In this document: positions 26,959 through 36,082 of the stretch, one piece after another
Numbering within the stretch: position 1 is the first letter of the stretch
Layout: the number at the start of each line of letters is the position of its first letter
Assembly: GCA_024743435.1 (NCBI GenBank)
Contig: JANSWO010000003.1
Span: forward strand, 273,707-337,706
Reading direction: 5' to 3'
Origin: Pseudomonadaceae bacterium
Lineage (GTDB): Bacteria; Pseudomonadota; Gammaproteobacteria; Pseudomonadales; Azotimanducaceae
Length of the DNA: 64,000 bases
Notes under the pieces: generated by a model
The model's database searches: none
What the model was told of the DNA's origin: nothing
The model's input: only the letters and a program-made list of their open reading frames with translations
Position numbers and translations under genes: made by a program

Positions 26959-27882
26959 GTGTTTGTCGGATTGTCTTCGTTACGCTCAACAACCGGGAAG
27001 CTGGCCAAATCCGTGCGCGGCTTGTGTAGCCGGCGCCAGATCACGCTTGTGCTTGCCGGTATGTCGATGCTCATCCTGAGTGGCTGTCAAACCGTTATCG
27101 GCACCGTTGCCGGTGGTTTGGCGTCTGATCTTTCTGATGCGATTCTGAACAGTACCGACCCGGAACTGGTGCGTGAGGCTGCACCTGCCTATCTGTTGCT
27201 CGTAGACAGCCAGCTCAGCGAAGGCGGCTCGCCGGAGCTGCTCGGCCAGGCCGCATCGCTGAACGGCGCCTATTCGGCTGCTTTTGTCAGCGATCCGGAA
27301 CGTGCCCGAAAGTTTGCTGAGAAAGCGCTCGCCTACGCCGAGCGTTCGGCTTGTGGCGGGCTGAAGAACGCCTGTGATTTGCGTAGCCGTGACTTTGCGC
27401 TGTTTGAAGAGTGGGTAGCAACCATTGAGCTGAAGCACGTGCCGATGGCATATGTGCTGGCGACCAGCTGGGCCGGCTACATTCAGGCGAACGCAGATGA
27501 TTGGGCAGCAATTGCGGAGCTGGCTAGAGTTAAGGTGTTGATGGCCAGAGTAGCGGAGCTGGATGAGACCTACGACAACGGCGGTCCTCACCTCTACCAG
27601 GGTGTTTTTGAAACCCTGCTGCCACCCGCTATGGGAGGTCGGCCGCAAAAAGGGCGCGAGCATTTCGAACGTGCCATTGCGATCAGTGATGGCAGGCACC
27701 TGATCGCCAAAGTTTACTTCGCGCGCCAGTATGCGCGGCTCGTGTTCGACCGGGAACTGCACGATGAATTGCTCAACGAAGTGCTTTCAGCTGACGTTAA
27801 TGCCCCGGACCTTACGTTGACGAATACGATTGCCCAGCAACAGGCACGAGAATTATTGGAGACCGCAGATGAGTATTTCTAA
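26959..27882 (+). CDS. TRAP transporter-associated TatT family lipoprotein
   Basis: 307 residues. The signal ends in lipobox ILSGC near residue 42, and the mature part is all-helical with TPR-like pairs: DPELVREAAPAYLLLVDSQL, SLNGAYSAAF, YLEX-like AFEEW and ARQYARLVFDRELHDELL are typical of the TatT (TPAT) proteins that sit beside DctP. The GTG at 26959 has AAAAGGA upstream. Its stop overlaps the ATG of dctP. It probably forms a periplasmic complex with the solute-binding protein, as known for the spirochaetal TatT-TatP pair. Confidence 0.85.
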   Translation: MFVGLSSLRSTTGKLAKSVRGLCSRRQITLVLAGMSMLILSGCQTVIGTVAGGLASDLSDAILNSTDPELVREAAPAYLLLVDSQLSEGGSPELLGQAASLNGAYSAAFVSDPERARKFAEKALAYAERSACGGLKNACDLRSRDFALFEEWVATIELKHVPMAYVLATSWAGYIQANADDWAAIAELARVKVLMARVAELDETYDNGGPHLYQGVFETLLPPAMGGRPQKGREHFERAIAISDGRHLIAKVYFARQYARLVFDRELHDELLNEVLSADVNAPDLTLTNTIAQQQARELLETADEYF

Positions 27883-28966
27883 CCCAGCACAATTGTCCTG
27901 CCCTGGCAGCGCCGGTGGATACCGGCGCTTGGGCTGGCTGGCGGCGGTCGTGCTGGCTCTGTCGGCGTACGCGCCGCTGTCGTTTGCAGCCACACTCAAG
28001 ATCGCCACCGTATCACCCGAGGGTTCGATGTGGATGAACTCCCTGCGGGCGGCGGGCAAAGACATCGAAGCGGCAACGGATGGCCGGGTAAAGCTCAAGT
28101 ACTACCCCGGTGGCGTCATGGGAGACGACAAGGTCGTCCTGCAGAAGATTCGTCGCCGGCAGCTGCACGGAGCCGTTATGACGGTCGGTGGGCTCGCAGC
28201 AACCAACACCAACATTCAGCTGTACAGCTTCCCGCTGCTGTTCAACAGCTATGAAGAAATTGACTACGTTCGAGAGCGTATGGATTCTGCCTTGCTTGCA
28301 CAGCTCGCAGAAGATGGTTTCCGGGCTTTTGGCTTTTCGGAAGTGGGTTTCGGCTACGCGATGACGAAGACTCGAGCGAGCAGTGTCGAGGACATGCGTA
28401 AGCGGAAAGTCTGGATTCCAGACGATGACAAGGCGAGCGCACAGGCGGTTGCGGCATACGGTATCACTCCAGTGCCGCTGTCTATTGCTGATGTTCTGGC
28501 AGGGCTGCAAACCGGGCTGATCAATGCGGTAGCAGCGCCGCCCGTCGGGGCACTTGCTCTGCAGTGGCACACCCAGATCGAACACGTTCTCGATCTACCG
28601 TTGCTGTACGTGTACGGCGTTGTAGCCATTGAAGACAAAGCGTTTTCTAAGCTATCGCCTGCTGATCAGGCAATTGTCAGCGAGAAACTTGCGGGCGTCG
28701 TGCGCGCTGTGAACACACAAACCCGGCTTGATAACGCTCGAGCGCGACAAGTCTTGATTGATCAGGGTCTTGCCTGGCACAGCGCGAGTGATGCGGAGCT
28801 GGAAACCTGGCAGGATCTTGCTCGCGTTGCATCGGATAAGCTGATCGAAGCGGGTGTGGTTGAATCGGAACTCTACCTGGAGATGATGAGACATCTGGGA
28901 GATTTCCGACGCTCGCAAACCGCCGGGTCAACTGGCGATCCAACCGCTGAATCGACTGGGCAGTAA
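27869..28966 (+). CDS. dctP: TRAP transporter solute-binding protein (DctP family)
   Basis: 365 residues with a long N-terminal signal (hydrophobic about residues 28-45, ending FAA). The mature part starts with LKIATVSPEGSMWM and contains YYPGGVMGDDKVVLQKIRRRQL, FPLLFNSYEEIDYVRERM and KVWIPDDD, typical of DctP. The ATG lies inside the last codons of tatT (14-base overlap). The ligand of TatT-linked DctP proteins is generally unknown; hydrophobic or organic acids have been proposed for the group. Confidence 0.9.
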   Translation: MSISNPAQLSCPGSAGGYRRLGWLAAVVLALSAYAPLSFAATLKIATVSPEGSMWMNSLRAAGKDIEAATDGRVKLKYYPGGVMGDDKVVLQKIRRRQLHGAVMTVGGLAATNTNIQLYSFPLLFNSYEEIDYVRERMDSALLAQLAEDGFRAFGFSEVGFGYAMTKTRASSVEDMRKRKVWIPDDDKASAQAVAAYGITPVPLSIADVLAGLQTGLINAVAAPPVGALALQWHTQIEHVLDLPLLYVYGVVAIEDKAFSKLSPADQAIVSEKLAGVVRAVNTQTRLDNARARQVLIDQGLAWHSASDAELETWQDLARVASDKLIEAGVVESELYLEMMRHLGDFRRSQTAGSTGDPTAESTGQ

Positions 28967-28997
28967 CACTGGCGCCGCGGACGGCGAGAGGGCAGCA

Positions 28998-29516
28998 ATG
29001 AAATTCATCCGTGGCCTGGAGACAGGCGTGCTCGTGCTGCTGTTATCCAGCATGTTGGCGCTTGCTGCCTATCAGGTCCTCGCCAGAAACTTCTTTGATG
29101 GTGGCATTCTGTGGGGCGATGCGGCGGTGCGAGTCATGGTCCTGTGGGGCGCGCTGCTGGGTGCGATGGTCGCGGCGCGCGCTGACGAACACATACGGAT
29201 CGATCTGCTCACCCGCTATGCCAGCCCAGGCGTTGCGCTGGCGATGCGTCGGCTGACGAGCGCCTTCACCACGATTGTTTGCGCCCTCGTTGCCTACTAC
29301 AGCGGCATCTTTGTGATTGATGAACGCAGCTATGGCGAAGTGGCATTTGCCGAGGTTCCGGCGTGGATATGTCAGGCGATTGTCCCTGTCGGCATGGGAT
29401 TGATAGCGCTCAGATATCTTGGCCACACGATCTCACCACCGCCGCTTCCGCAGCCGGTTAGTGCATCGGATGCCGCAAAGGATACGGCGGCTGACGAGTC
29501 GAGCCCGGCGCAATGA
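28998..29516 (+). CDS. dctQ: TRAP transporter small membrane subunit (DctQ)
   Basis: 172 residues with four hydrophobic helices: LEX-type LVLLLSSMLALAAYQVLAR, WGDAAVRVMVLWGALLGAMVA, a third helix near FTTIVCALVAYYSG and a fourth at IVPVGMGLIALRYLG. Sequence such as DEHIRIDLLTRY is typical of the DctQ family. It ends with an acidic tail and overlaps the dctM start by four bases. It joins DctM in the inner membrane. Confidence 0.9.
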   Translation: MKFIRGLETGVLVLLLSSMLALAAYQVLARNFFDGGILWGDAAVRVMVLWGALLGAMVAARADEHIRIDLLTRYASPGVALAMRRLTSAFTTIVCALVAYYSGIFVIDERSYGEVAFAEVPAWICQAIVPVGMGLIALRYLGHTISPPPLPQPVSASDAAKDTAADESSPAQ

Positions 29517-30796
29517 TTACGCTGCTTGTCATAGTTGTTGTTATTGCGGCCATCGCCGGGGCGCCGCTGTTTGCGGTCATGTTGGCAGCCGCGCTCATCG
29601 GCTTCCTTGCCGGCGACATCGATCTGTCGATCATCGGTGTCGAGCTGTATCGACTGACGGACACGCCGCTGCTGCTCGCGCTACCGCTGTTTACTTTTGT
29701 CGGCTATCTGCTGGCGGAGGCAAAAACATCCGAGCGACTCGTGCGCCTAACTCTGGCGGCACTGGGTTGGCTGCCGAGCGGACTGGCGATTGTGGCGCTC
29801 ATGGCATGCGCGATCTTTACCGCATTGACGGGTGCAAGTGGCGTCACGATTATCGCTTTGGGTGCATTGTTGCTGCCCTCGCTCCTCAAAGGTGGTTACG
29901 ACGAGCGCTACGCACTGGGCCTGGTCACATCGAGTGGTTCACTCGGCCTGCTCATCGTGCCGTCGGTGCCGCTAATCCTCTACGGCATCGTTGCGCAACA
30001 GCTGGATGTGGGGCCGACATTCACGTTGCAGGAGCTTTTCATCGCAGCGTTGTTGCCCGCAGGATTGATGATCGTTCTGCTCGTTGCCTGGACGCTCTGG
30101 CGCTTCCGCCACGGCGAAATCAAGCGCACGCCGTTTCGGTGGTCCGAGTTGGCTGGGGCGTTGTGGGAGGCCCGTTGGGAGTTGCCGCTGCCAATAGTCG
30201 TGCTGGGTGGAATCTACAGCGGTTACTTTGCGATATCGGAGGCGGCCGCGGTCACGGCGTTTTACGTCGTGATTGCCGAAGTAATTCTATATCGCGACGT
30301 TGCGTGGCGTGAGCTACCACGGATCATGACGGAATCCATGGTCATGGTGGGCAGTATCCTGTTGATTCTCGCCGCGGCCATGGCCTTCACGAGCTTTCTC
30401 ATCGATGCGGAGATTCCGCAGACGGTCTTTGATTTCGTGCGAGCGCATGTCGATGACGCGATCACCTTCCTGATTCTGCTCAACATACTCCTACTGCTGC
30501 TTGGCGCGTTCCTCGATGTGTTCTCCGCGCTGGTCATTATGGTGCCGTTGCTGCTGCCGCTTGCAGTGGGCTATGGAATTCATCCAGTGCATCTTGGCAT
30601 CATCTTCCTTGCGAATATGCAGATCGGTTACCTCACGCCGCCGGTGGGTATGAACCTGTTTATCGCGAGTTACCGCTTCAAGCGTCCGATCACGGAGCTC
30701 TACTCAGTGAGCTGGCCGTTCCTGTTGGTGCTGCTGGCGGCGTTGATGCTGATCACCTACGTCCCCGCCATATCGCTGATGTTCATCACCGACTGA
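29513..30796 (+). CDS. dctM: TRAP transporter large permease (DctM)
   Basis: 427 residues and about 12 hydrophobic helices. Typical DctM segments are present: LPLFTFVGYLLAEAKTSERL, TGASGVTIIALGALLLPSLLKGGY, TSSGSLGLLIVPSVPLILYG and IFLANMQIGYLTPPVGMNLF. It drives Na+-dependent uptake of the DctP-bound solute. It is the last gene of the tatT-dctPQM operon and is convergent with the large GGDEF/EAL gene. Confidence 0.93.
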   Translation: MITLLVIVVVIAAIAGAPLFAVMLAAALIGFLAGDIDLSIIGVELYRLTDTPLLLALPLFTFVGYLLAEAKTSERLVRLTLAALGWLPSGLAIVALMACAIFTALTGASGVTIIALGALLLPSLLKGGYDERYALGLVTSSGSLGLLIVPSVPLILYGIVAQQLDVGPTFTLQELFIAALLPAGLMIVLLVAWTLWRFRHGEIKRTPFRWSELAGALWEARWELPLPIVVLGGIYSGYFAISEAAAVTAFYVVIAEVILYRDVAWRELPRIMTESMVMVGSILLILAAAMAFTSFLIDAEIPQTVFDFVRAHVDDAITFLILLNILLLLLGAFLDVFSALVIMVPLLLPLAVGYGIHPVHLGIIFLANMQIGYLTPPVGMNLFIASYRFKRPITELYSVSWPFLLVLLAALMLITYVPAISLMFITD

Positions 30797-30820
30797 TTGC
30801 AATAACGCTTGGATGTATCG

Positions 30821-33800
30821 CTAGGAAGCGCTTTGGCTGGATTGTGATCCGAGCAGGCGAACGCTGGGTGCCAACAGCGCGGTGAGATCATCCAGCGGCA
30901 CGGGCTTCGAGAATAGATAGCCTTGTGCATACTCGCATTTCTGTTCCTGCAGATAAGCAAGTTGTTCCCGCGTCTCGACACCTTCTGCAACGACTTCCAG
31001 GTTGAGGCGGTGCGCCATGGCGATTACCGCCGATGTGATCGCCATATCGTCAGCGTTGTTCGGTATGTCCTTAACAAAGCTGCGGTCTACTTTTACGGTG
31101 TTCATTGGGAACCGCTTAAGGTAGTTGAGCGATGAATAGCCGGTGCCAAAATCATCGATGGCGAGTTGTACGCCCAACGCATTCAGACGTGTGAGCGTCA
31201 ACGTTGCGGCGTCAACATCGTGCATCAGCATCGTTTCGGTGATTTCGAGCTCCAACTGGTTCGGCGGCAGGCCGAACAGCCGGAGGTTCCGGCGGATGGT
31301 GTTAACCAGCCCGGGATCTCGAAACTGTCGTGATGAGATGTTCACTGCCACAGATATGGGATGCTCAGCGGCCGCGTTTAGTTCGACGCTGGTCCGACAG
31401 GCCTCCTCGATCACCCAGGTGCCAATCTCAACGACCACTCCGGTTTCTTCGGCGATTGGGATGAACTGATCCGGGCTGACAATCCCCCGCTCCGGATGAT
31501 TCCAGCGGATAAGGGTCTCAACGCCGATCACGCTTTGAGTGCGGATATCGACTTTAGGTTGATAGTAGAGCTCAAACTCATCCCGCTGCAGCGCGAGTCG
31601 TAGTTCGTTCTCCACGCGCAGTCTATTAACAGCGTTCACGTTCATGTCTTCAGAGAAGAACTGATAGTTGTTGCGGCCTTTCTCCTTCGCGTTGTACATC
31701 GCCAGGTCCGCGTTGCGAGTCAGCGTGTTTGCGTCGGTAGCATCGTCGGGTAGCACCGTGATGCCGATGCTCGTCGTGACTACAAGCTGATGGCCGCGCA
31801 CCAGAATGGGTTCGCGTAGCTTGGTGAGAATTTTCTCCGCGACGATACCTGCATCAGCGGAGGAATGAATGTCGTAGAGCAGGATGGTGAATTCGTCGCC
31901 GCCCGGACGCGCAACGGTATCCTCCTGGCGCACACACTCTTTCAATCGGGCTGCAACCTGGCGCAGCAGCTCATCGCCGGCTTCATGGCCGAGCGTGTCG
32001 TTGACTCGCTTGAATTGATCCAGATCCAGATAGAGCAATGCCGCCGAACGCTTCGAGCGTTGGGTTCTGGAGATGGCGTGTTGTAGCCTGTCGCTGAACA
32101 GCCGCCGGTTAGCCAGGTTTGTCAGCGTGTCATAGAAGGCCATCTTCTCCATGCGCGCGTGGTTGCGCTTGGTCTCTGTGACATCGGTGATTTGAAGAAT
32201 GTAGTACGCGCCCTGATCCGCTTCGCCCTGCTGGCGAACCAGCTGGAAGCTCGTCCAGATCTCCAGGCCGTTCTTGCTCAGCATTCTGCGTTCGGTGCGC
32301 GAGACGTTGTTGTCCGCTGAGAGCCGTTGCAGAACGTCTTTCAGGCCGCGCCGATCCTCTCTTGGTACCAGTCGAGATATGTGCACTCCCTGCATGTCCT
32401 CGACTTTGTATGCCAGCATTTCAGCAGCAAAACGATTGCATGAGAAAATGCTGCCTTTGTCGTCAACCAGGAGCATCCCGATGGGGGCATCTTCAAACAC
32501 GCCACGGAAGCGTTGCTCTGAGCTGAAGAGCTTGGCTTCGGTGCGGCGTTGCTCGCTCACGTTCTTGATGATGGACAGCACAAACGCTTCGCCGTGCAGT
32601 TCAACCAACGTAGAGGACACCAGACAAGGCACTTTGCTGCCATCGGCAAGCACGAACACCAGTTCTTTGTTCTGGTACGCACCTTCGCTGGCAAGTAGCT
32701 CTGTGGTTTCCTCAAGACTGTCTTCGCTTTCGAAGATGTCCATCTCACTCAGTGGTTTCCCGATCAGTTCTTCGCGGTTGAACCCCGAGCCCTGCAGCAG
32801 AACATCGTTGATGTCGTAGAGGGTCTGATCGGATGCGCGGATGATGCAGATGCCGTCCGGGCTATGTGAGAAGACCCGGGCGAATTTGTCTTCACTCGCC
32901 CGTAGTGCAGCTTCCGCTTGGACTCGCTGGGTAATGTCGCGACCAAGACACAGCACAGAACGCTCGCCGTCGATCTCGATAAACGTTAGAGAAATCTCAA
33001 CGTTCACGGGCTCGCTATCTACCGTGAGAAGCGTGACTTCCCGGTCTTGGATCTCGCCCGATTCATTGAGTTCAGTAACGATTTGGTCGCGCACATTTTC
33101 TTCCGCCCAGAACGCCGCGGCGACTACGTTGTTACCGATGGTTTCTTCGCGGGTATAGCCCAGCAGTTGCGTAAAGCGCTCGTTGAAGTCTAATACTTCA
33201 AAATCCGAAGCCTTAAGAATGAGAATGGCGTCGGGGCTGGCGTGAAAGATGGTCGAGAACCGAGCTTCGCTCTGATGCAGCTGGCGTTCGGCTTCAACCT
33301 CGTAGGTTATCTCCCGGCACATCATGACGAGGCCTTCGATACCCGGCGCGGCTAGTTGGTTGGTTACTCGAGCTTCAACGATTACTGGCGCACCGTTCAC
33401 GGTCAAATCGAGCTGCGAGATATCCGCGACGCCCTTCTCCAGGACCCGCCGGCGTGCATTGTTCAGTCGTTTTTCGGAATTACCTTCCGTGAGGCTGGTC
33501 AGCGAGCGCCCAACCAACGGTGAGTCGTCGCCGATGATACGAGAGGCCATCTGATTCGCGTACGTGATCTTGAGATCAGAATCGAGAATGAGAATGAGCT
33601 CGTTCGAACGCTCAATCATGTTGCGAAAGCGCGCTTCACTTTTGGCCAGCGCACGCTGGACATTGCGCTGGTCCGTTAGATCGATGAGTTGGAGAAGTTG
33701 CTCGCTGCCATCACTGACGGGTTTTCGGTACGCCGCAACCCAGACTTTGCTGCCATCGCTGCGTTTTATCTCTCCGTTTACGTGGGCTGCGTCTCCGGTT

Positions 33801-34315
33801 TTATCGAGCAACGCATTCCAGACGTTGCGGCCAGGCAAAGTTGCGAGTGATTTGCCTACTACCTCTTCGCTGGACTGGCCCAGGAGTTCGCAGAACTTGG
33901 CGTTCGCGACCGACAGTAGGTTGTCGTCGCTGATCAGCGCGATGCCCGTGGGTGCTTCGGCGAACGCGTTATCGATCTGATCGTTGCTGATCCGGCCTCG
34001 GTTTGGATCCCATATCAGAAGGCTCGCAGAGAGCCATAGCAGGATCAGAGCGAGCAGCCGGTCTACCGATATCGCGGTCAACGCAGAATCTGTGGTGAAG
34101 CCGCCCTGCACTAGTGGGCCGACGAGAAGCAGTAGCGACGAAACGCCAGCCATCGCGAGAATGGCCCCGCGCCCGGCAACCGTGCCGGTAATGACGATAC
34201 CGGCGATTAGGAGGGCGCCGGTGATGATGGCGGATTGCAGGAAAAAATCGGCGGTAACCGCCGTGGCGACGGCTAGCACAAGGGCGATGATGGACCCGAC
34301 GCTACCAGGACTCAT
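30821..34315 (-). CDS. Membrane protein with five PAS domains plus GGDEF and EAL
   Basis: About 1164 residues from the ATG at 34315 (a TTG further upstream is an alternative). Three to four hydrophobic helices lie in the first ~100 residues. Five PAS repeats follow, recognised by phrases such as AFAEAPTGIALISDD, MIERSNELILILDSD, FHASPDAILILKASD, FSHSPDGICIIRASD and FEDAPIGMLLVDDKG. GGDEF is intact (ARPGGDEFTILL), with RQED five residues before it as an inhibitory site. The EAL part has ETLIRW and DDFGTGYSSLNYL with VKVDRSFVKDI. Both activities may be present. It is single-gene, divergent from the YjbQ-like gene. Signals sensed are unknown. Confidence 0.93.
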   Translation of the reverse strand: MSPGSVGSIIALVLAVATAVTADFFLQSAIITGALLIAGIVITGTVAGRGAILAMAGVSSLLLLVGPLVQGGFTTDSALTAISVDRLLALILLWLSASLLIWDPNRGRISNDQIDNAFAEAPTGIALISDDNLLSVANAKFCELLGQSSEEVVGKSLATLPGRNVWNALLDKTGDAAHVNGEIKRSDGSKVWVAAYRKPVSDGSEQLLQLIDLTDQRNVQRALAKSEARFRNMIERSNELILILDSDLKITYANQMASRIIGDDSPLVGRSLTSLTEGNSEKRLNNARRRVLEKGVADISQLDLTVNGAPVIVEARVTNQLAAPGIEGLVMMCREITYEVEAERQLHQSEARFSTIFHASPDAILILKASDFEVLDFNERFTQLLGYTREETIGNNVVAAAFWAEENVRDQIVTELNESGEIQDREVTLLTVDSEPVNVEISLTFIEIDGERSVLCLGRDITQRVQAEAALRASEDKFARVFSHSPDGICIIRASDQTLYDINDVLLQGSGFNREELIGKPLSEMDIFESEDSLEETTELLASEGAYQNKELVFVLADGSKVPCLVSSTLVELHGEAFVLSIIKNVSEQRRTEAKLFSSEQRFRGVFEDAPIGMLLVDDKGSIFSCNRFAAEMLAYKVEDMQGVHISRLVPREDRRGLKDVLQRLSADNNVSRTERRMLSKNGLEIWTSFQLVRQQGEADQGAYYILQITDVTETKRNHARMEKMAFYDTLTNLANRRLFSDRLQHAISRTQRSKRSAALLYLDLDQFKRVNDTLGHEAGDELLRQVAARLKECVRQEDTVARPGGDEFTILLYDIHSSADAGIVAEKILTKLREPILVRGHQLVVTTSIGITVLPDDATDANTLTRNADLAMYNAKEKGRNNYQFFSEDMNVNAVNRLRVENELRLALQRDEFELYYQPKVDIRTQSVIGVETLIRWNHPERGIVSPDQFIPIAEETGVVVEIGTWVIEEACRTSVELNAAAEHPISVAVNISSRQFRDPGLVNTIRRNLRLFGLPPNQLELEITETMLMHDVDAATLTLTRLNALGVQLAIDDFGTGYSSLNYLKRFPMNTVKVDRSFVKDIPNNADDMAITSAVIAMAHRLNLEVVAEGVETREQLAYLQEQKCEYAQGYLFSKPVPLDDLTALLAPSVRLLGSQSSQSAS

Positions 34316-34432
34316 CAGACGAGCCCGTCCAGCGTCGAATCGACGCGGATCGTCGTCGCGCTGGCACGTCGTTGCGCGTAGGGACGTTGTCTCTGATGAT
34401 GCGGGTTCGGGCGCACTGGTATGACTTCCATG

Positions 34433-34837
34433 ATCAAGCAACTAACGCTACCCGCGCAGGGGCGTGGCCTCCACGACATCACGCACAAAGTATCGGAACT
34501 GGTAACCAGTTCCGGTGAACGTGAGGGGTTGGTCACACTTTTTCTTCAGCACACATCCGCGAGTTTGCTGATACAGGAGAATGCAGATCCGGCCGTGCTG
34601 CACGATCTGGAAGCCTGGATGAACCGGGCGGTACCTGATGGCGACCCTTCATATACGCATACCGCGGAAGGCATTGATGATATGCCGGCACACATCAAAG
34701 GGGCTTTGACGACGGTCTCGCTAGCGATACCTGTTCTGGATGGGCGGTTAGCTCTGGGAACGTGGCAGGGCATCTATTTGTGGGAACACCGCAATGCGCC
34801 ACATACCAGAAAATTGCTGGTTCACATAAATCACTAG
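34433..34837 (+). CDS. YjbQ family protein (secondary thiamine-phosphate synthase-like)
   Basis: About 134 residues. Family motifs are clear: FLQHTSASLLIQENADP, with the conserved HTSASL, then DDMPAHIKGAL and LALGTWQGIYLWEHR. Members are small trimeric proteins that can weakly substitute for ThiE in E. coli; the true role is unknown. The ATG at 34433 fits the family; ATG 34421 is possible. Confidence 0.9.
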   Translation: MKQLTLPAQGRGLHDITHKVSELVTSSGEREGLVTLFLQHTSASLLIQENADPAVLHDLEAWMNRAVPDGDPSYTHTAEGIDDMPAHIKGALTTVSLAIPVLDGRLALGTWQGIYLWEHRNAPHTRKLLVHINH

Positions 34838-34888
34838 GCGGCGTTTCGCCTGCTGAGATAGCTCCGTTAGCGGCCCTCTTGCTGCCTA

Positions 34889-35293
34889 TTAGCTGTTTTG
34901 CTGCTGTTCGCGCAATTCGTCCATCCACTGTCGATGGCGCTCCGGGTCGATCATCATCGATGCGAAATAGCGCAGCATGTCAGCGTGTTCCGGCTGCAGG
35001 TGGGCTGAGTTCATTGCCGTGTCGCCGGCCTTGCTGTTAATCCAGTGGAAGACGCCGAGCAAGCCGTCTTCCCCGCCGAGTTGTTCGTTGCAGGCGCGGC
35101 TGACGATGTTGTGAACGCTCTCAAGATCGTTGTCATCGATGCCGCTACCCGCAGGATCCATGACCAGGTTGCTCCACAGCGTGGCCACAGATAGACGGTA
35201 GATGTCTCGATCGATGAACCGGTCGGTGACGAGCGCGCGCTCGGTGATGCTATTGAGTATTGGCGCAAGCGCTTCTTCCAGAGGGTCGCTCAT
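34889..35293 (-). CDS. Hypothetical protein, unrecognised
   Basis: 134 residues, acidic, helical by eye, with no signal peptide or membrane segment. LSVATLWSNLVMDPAGSGIDDNDLESVHNIV and QPEHADMLRYFASMM suggest a small all-helical fold. I do not recognise the family. Its ATG shares one base with the stop of the ferritin-like gene (TGATG), so the two are translated together. Confidence 0.7.
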   Translation of the reverse strand: MSDPLEEALAPILNSITERALVTDRFIDRDIYRLSVATLWSNLVMDPAGSGIDDNDLESVHNIVSRACNEQLGGEDGLLGVFHWINSKAGDTAMNSAHLQPEHADMLRYFASMMIDPERHRQWMDELREQQQNS

Positions 35294-35826
35294 CAGCTGC
35301 GCATCGCCTTCAAGTCTTCCAGCGTTTCGGTCAGCCGCTCGATTCGAGCTTTGATCTCCTCGAGTTCTCCGTCGCTTTCTTCACTGCTGGTAACGCGCGC
35401 TCTCGCGGCGCTCAGCAGCCGTTCGCTGTCACGCTCTTCGGCGATAAATCGGCCCAGCAGCGCGCCGGTTTGCGGATCGATGCTGGGATCATCAAAAAGG
35501 TGATTCAGCGGGTCTGAGTTGCGGTCACTCTTGGCAACTGGCAACACTTCGGCAAATTTCTCAGCGTCGCTGGCACTGCTGGCGGCGAGGTTCAGGTGCG
35601 CCTCAAATGCGGCCGATGGTTTGGTGCGCACATCGAAGCCCAGTTCGCACAGGCGCTTGGCGAAGGACGCGGCGTGTTCTCGCTCCCGGATAGCAACCAC
35701 GGAAAGGGTCTTTGCCAGCTCCGGGTCGGGCGTTGCGGCGGCCCAGGCCGACAGGATCTCGCCGCCGCGCTGTTCACCCACGGCGACTGCGTTCAATAAG
35801 CCGAGGTATGTCGGTTTCTCACTCAT
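35293..35826 (-). CDS. Ferritin-like helical protein
   Basis: 177 residues. VAVGEQRGGEILSAW and VAIREREHAASFAKRL are spaced like the first two helices of a ferritin/rubrerythrin-type four-helix bundle (E...ExxH), and the region RFIAEERDSERLL supplies further Glu. The C-terminus is a charged coiled coil (ELEEIKARIERLTETLEDL). It may bind iron, but not all ligands can be matched, so it is a ferritin-like domain protein of unknown role. ATG 35826 (MSEKPT) is the natural start. Confidence 0.7.
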   Translation of the reverse strand: MSEKPTYLGLLNAVAVGEQRGGEILSAWAAATPDPELAKTLSVVAIREREHAASFAKRLCELGFDVRTKPSAAFEAHLNLAASSASDAEKFAEVLPVAKSDRNSDPLNHLFDDPSIDPQTGALLGRFIAEERDSERLLSAARARVTSSEESDGELEEIKARIERLTETLEDLKAMRS

Positions 35827-36082
35827 GCGATCGTTCTCGCTTTGCCGGTTTCGGTGCGGATTTCCATGGCCACTGCACAATCAGTGATACGCGCGCTTGC
35901 CAAGCTGCGCAACCCGTGCCGTGAGTCGCATTGAATGGCGATCGACAGTGCAGGTATCGTAGCCGCCCGGCCAGCAGTGCTCCCAGGCTATGGGTGAAAA
36001 GCTACCGCGTTTACACCCTGTTGTCATCGCAGCGGCGACACTGGCTCGTGATCCAGACATCGAGCGGAGATATTGACACGTG

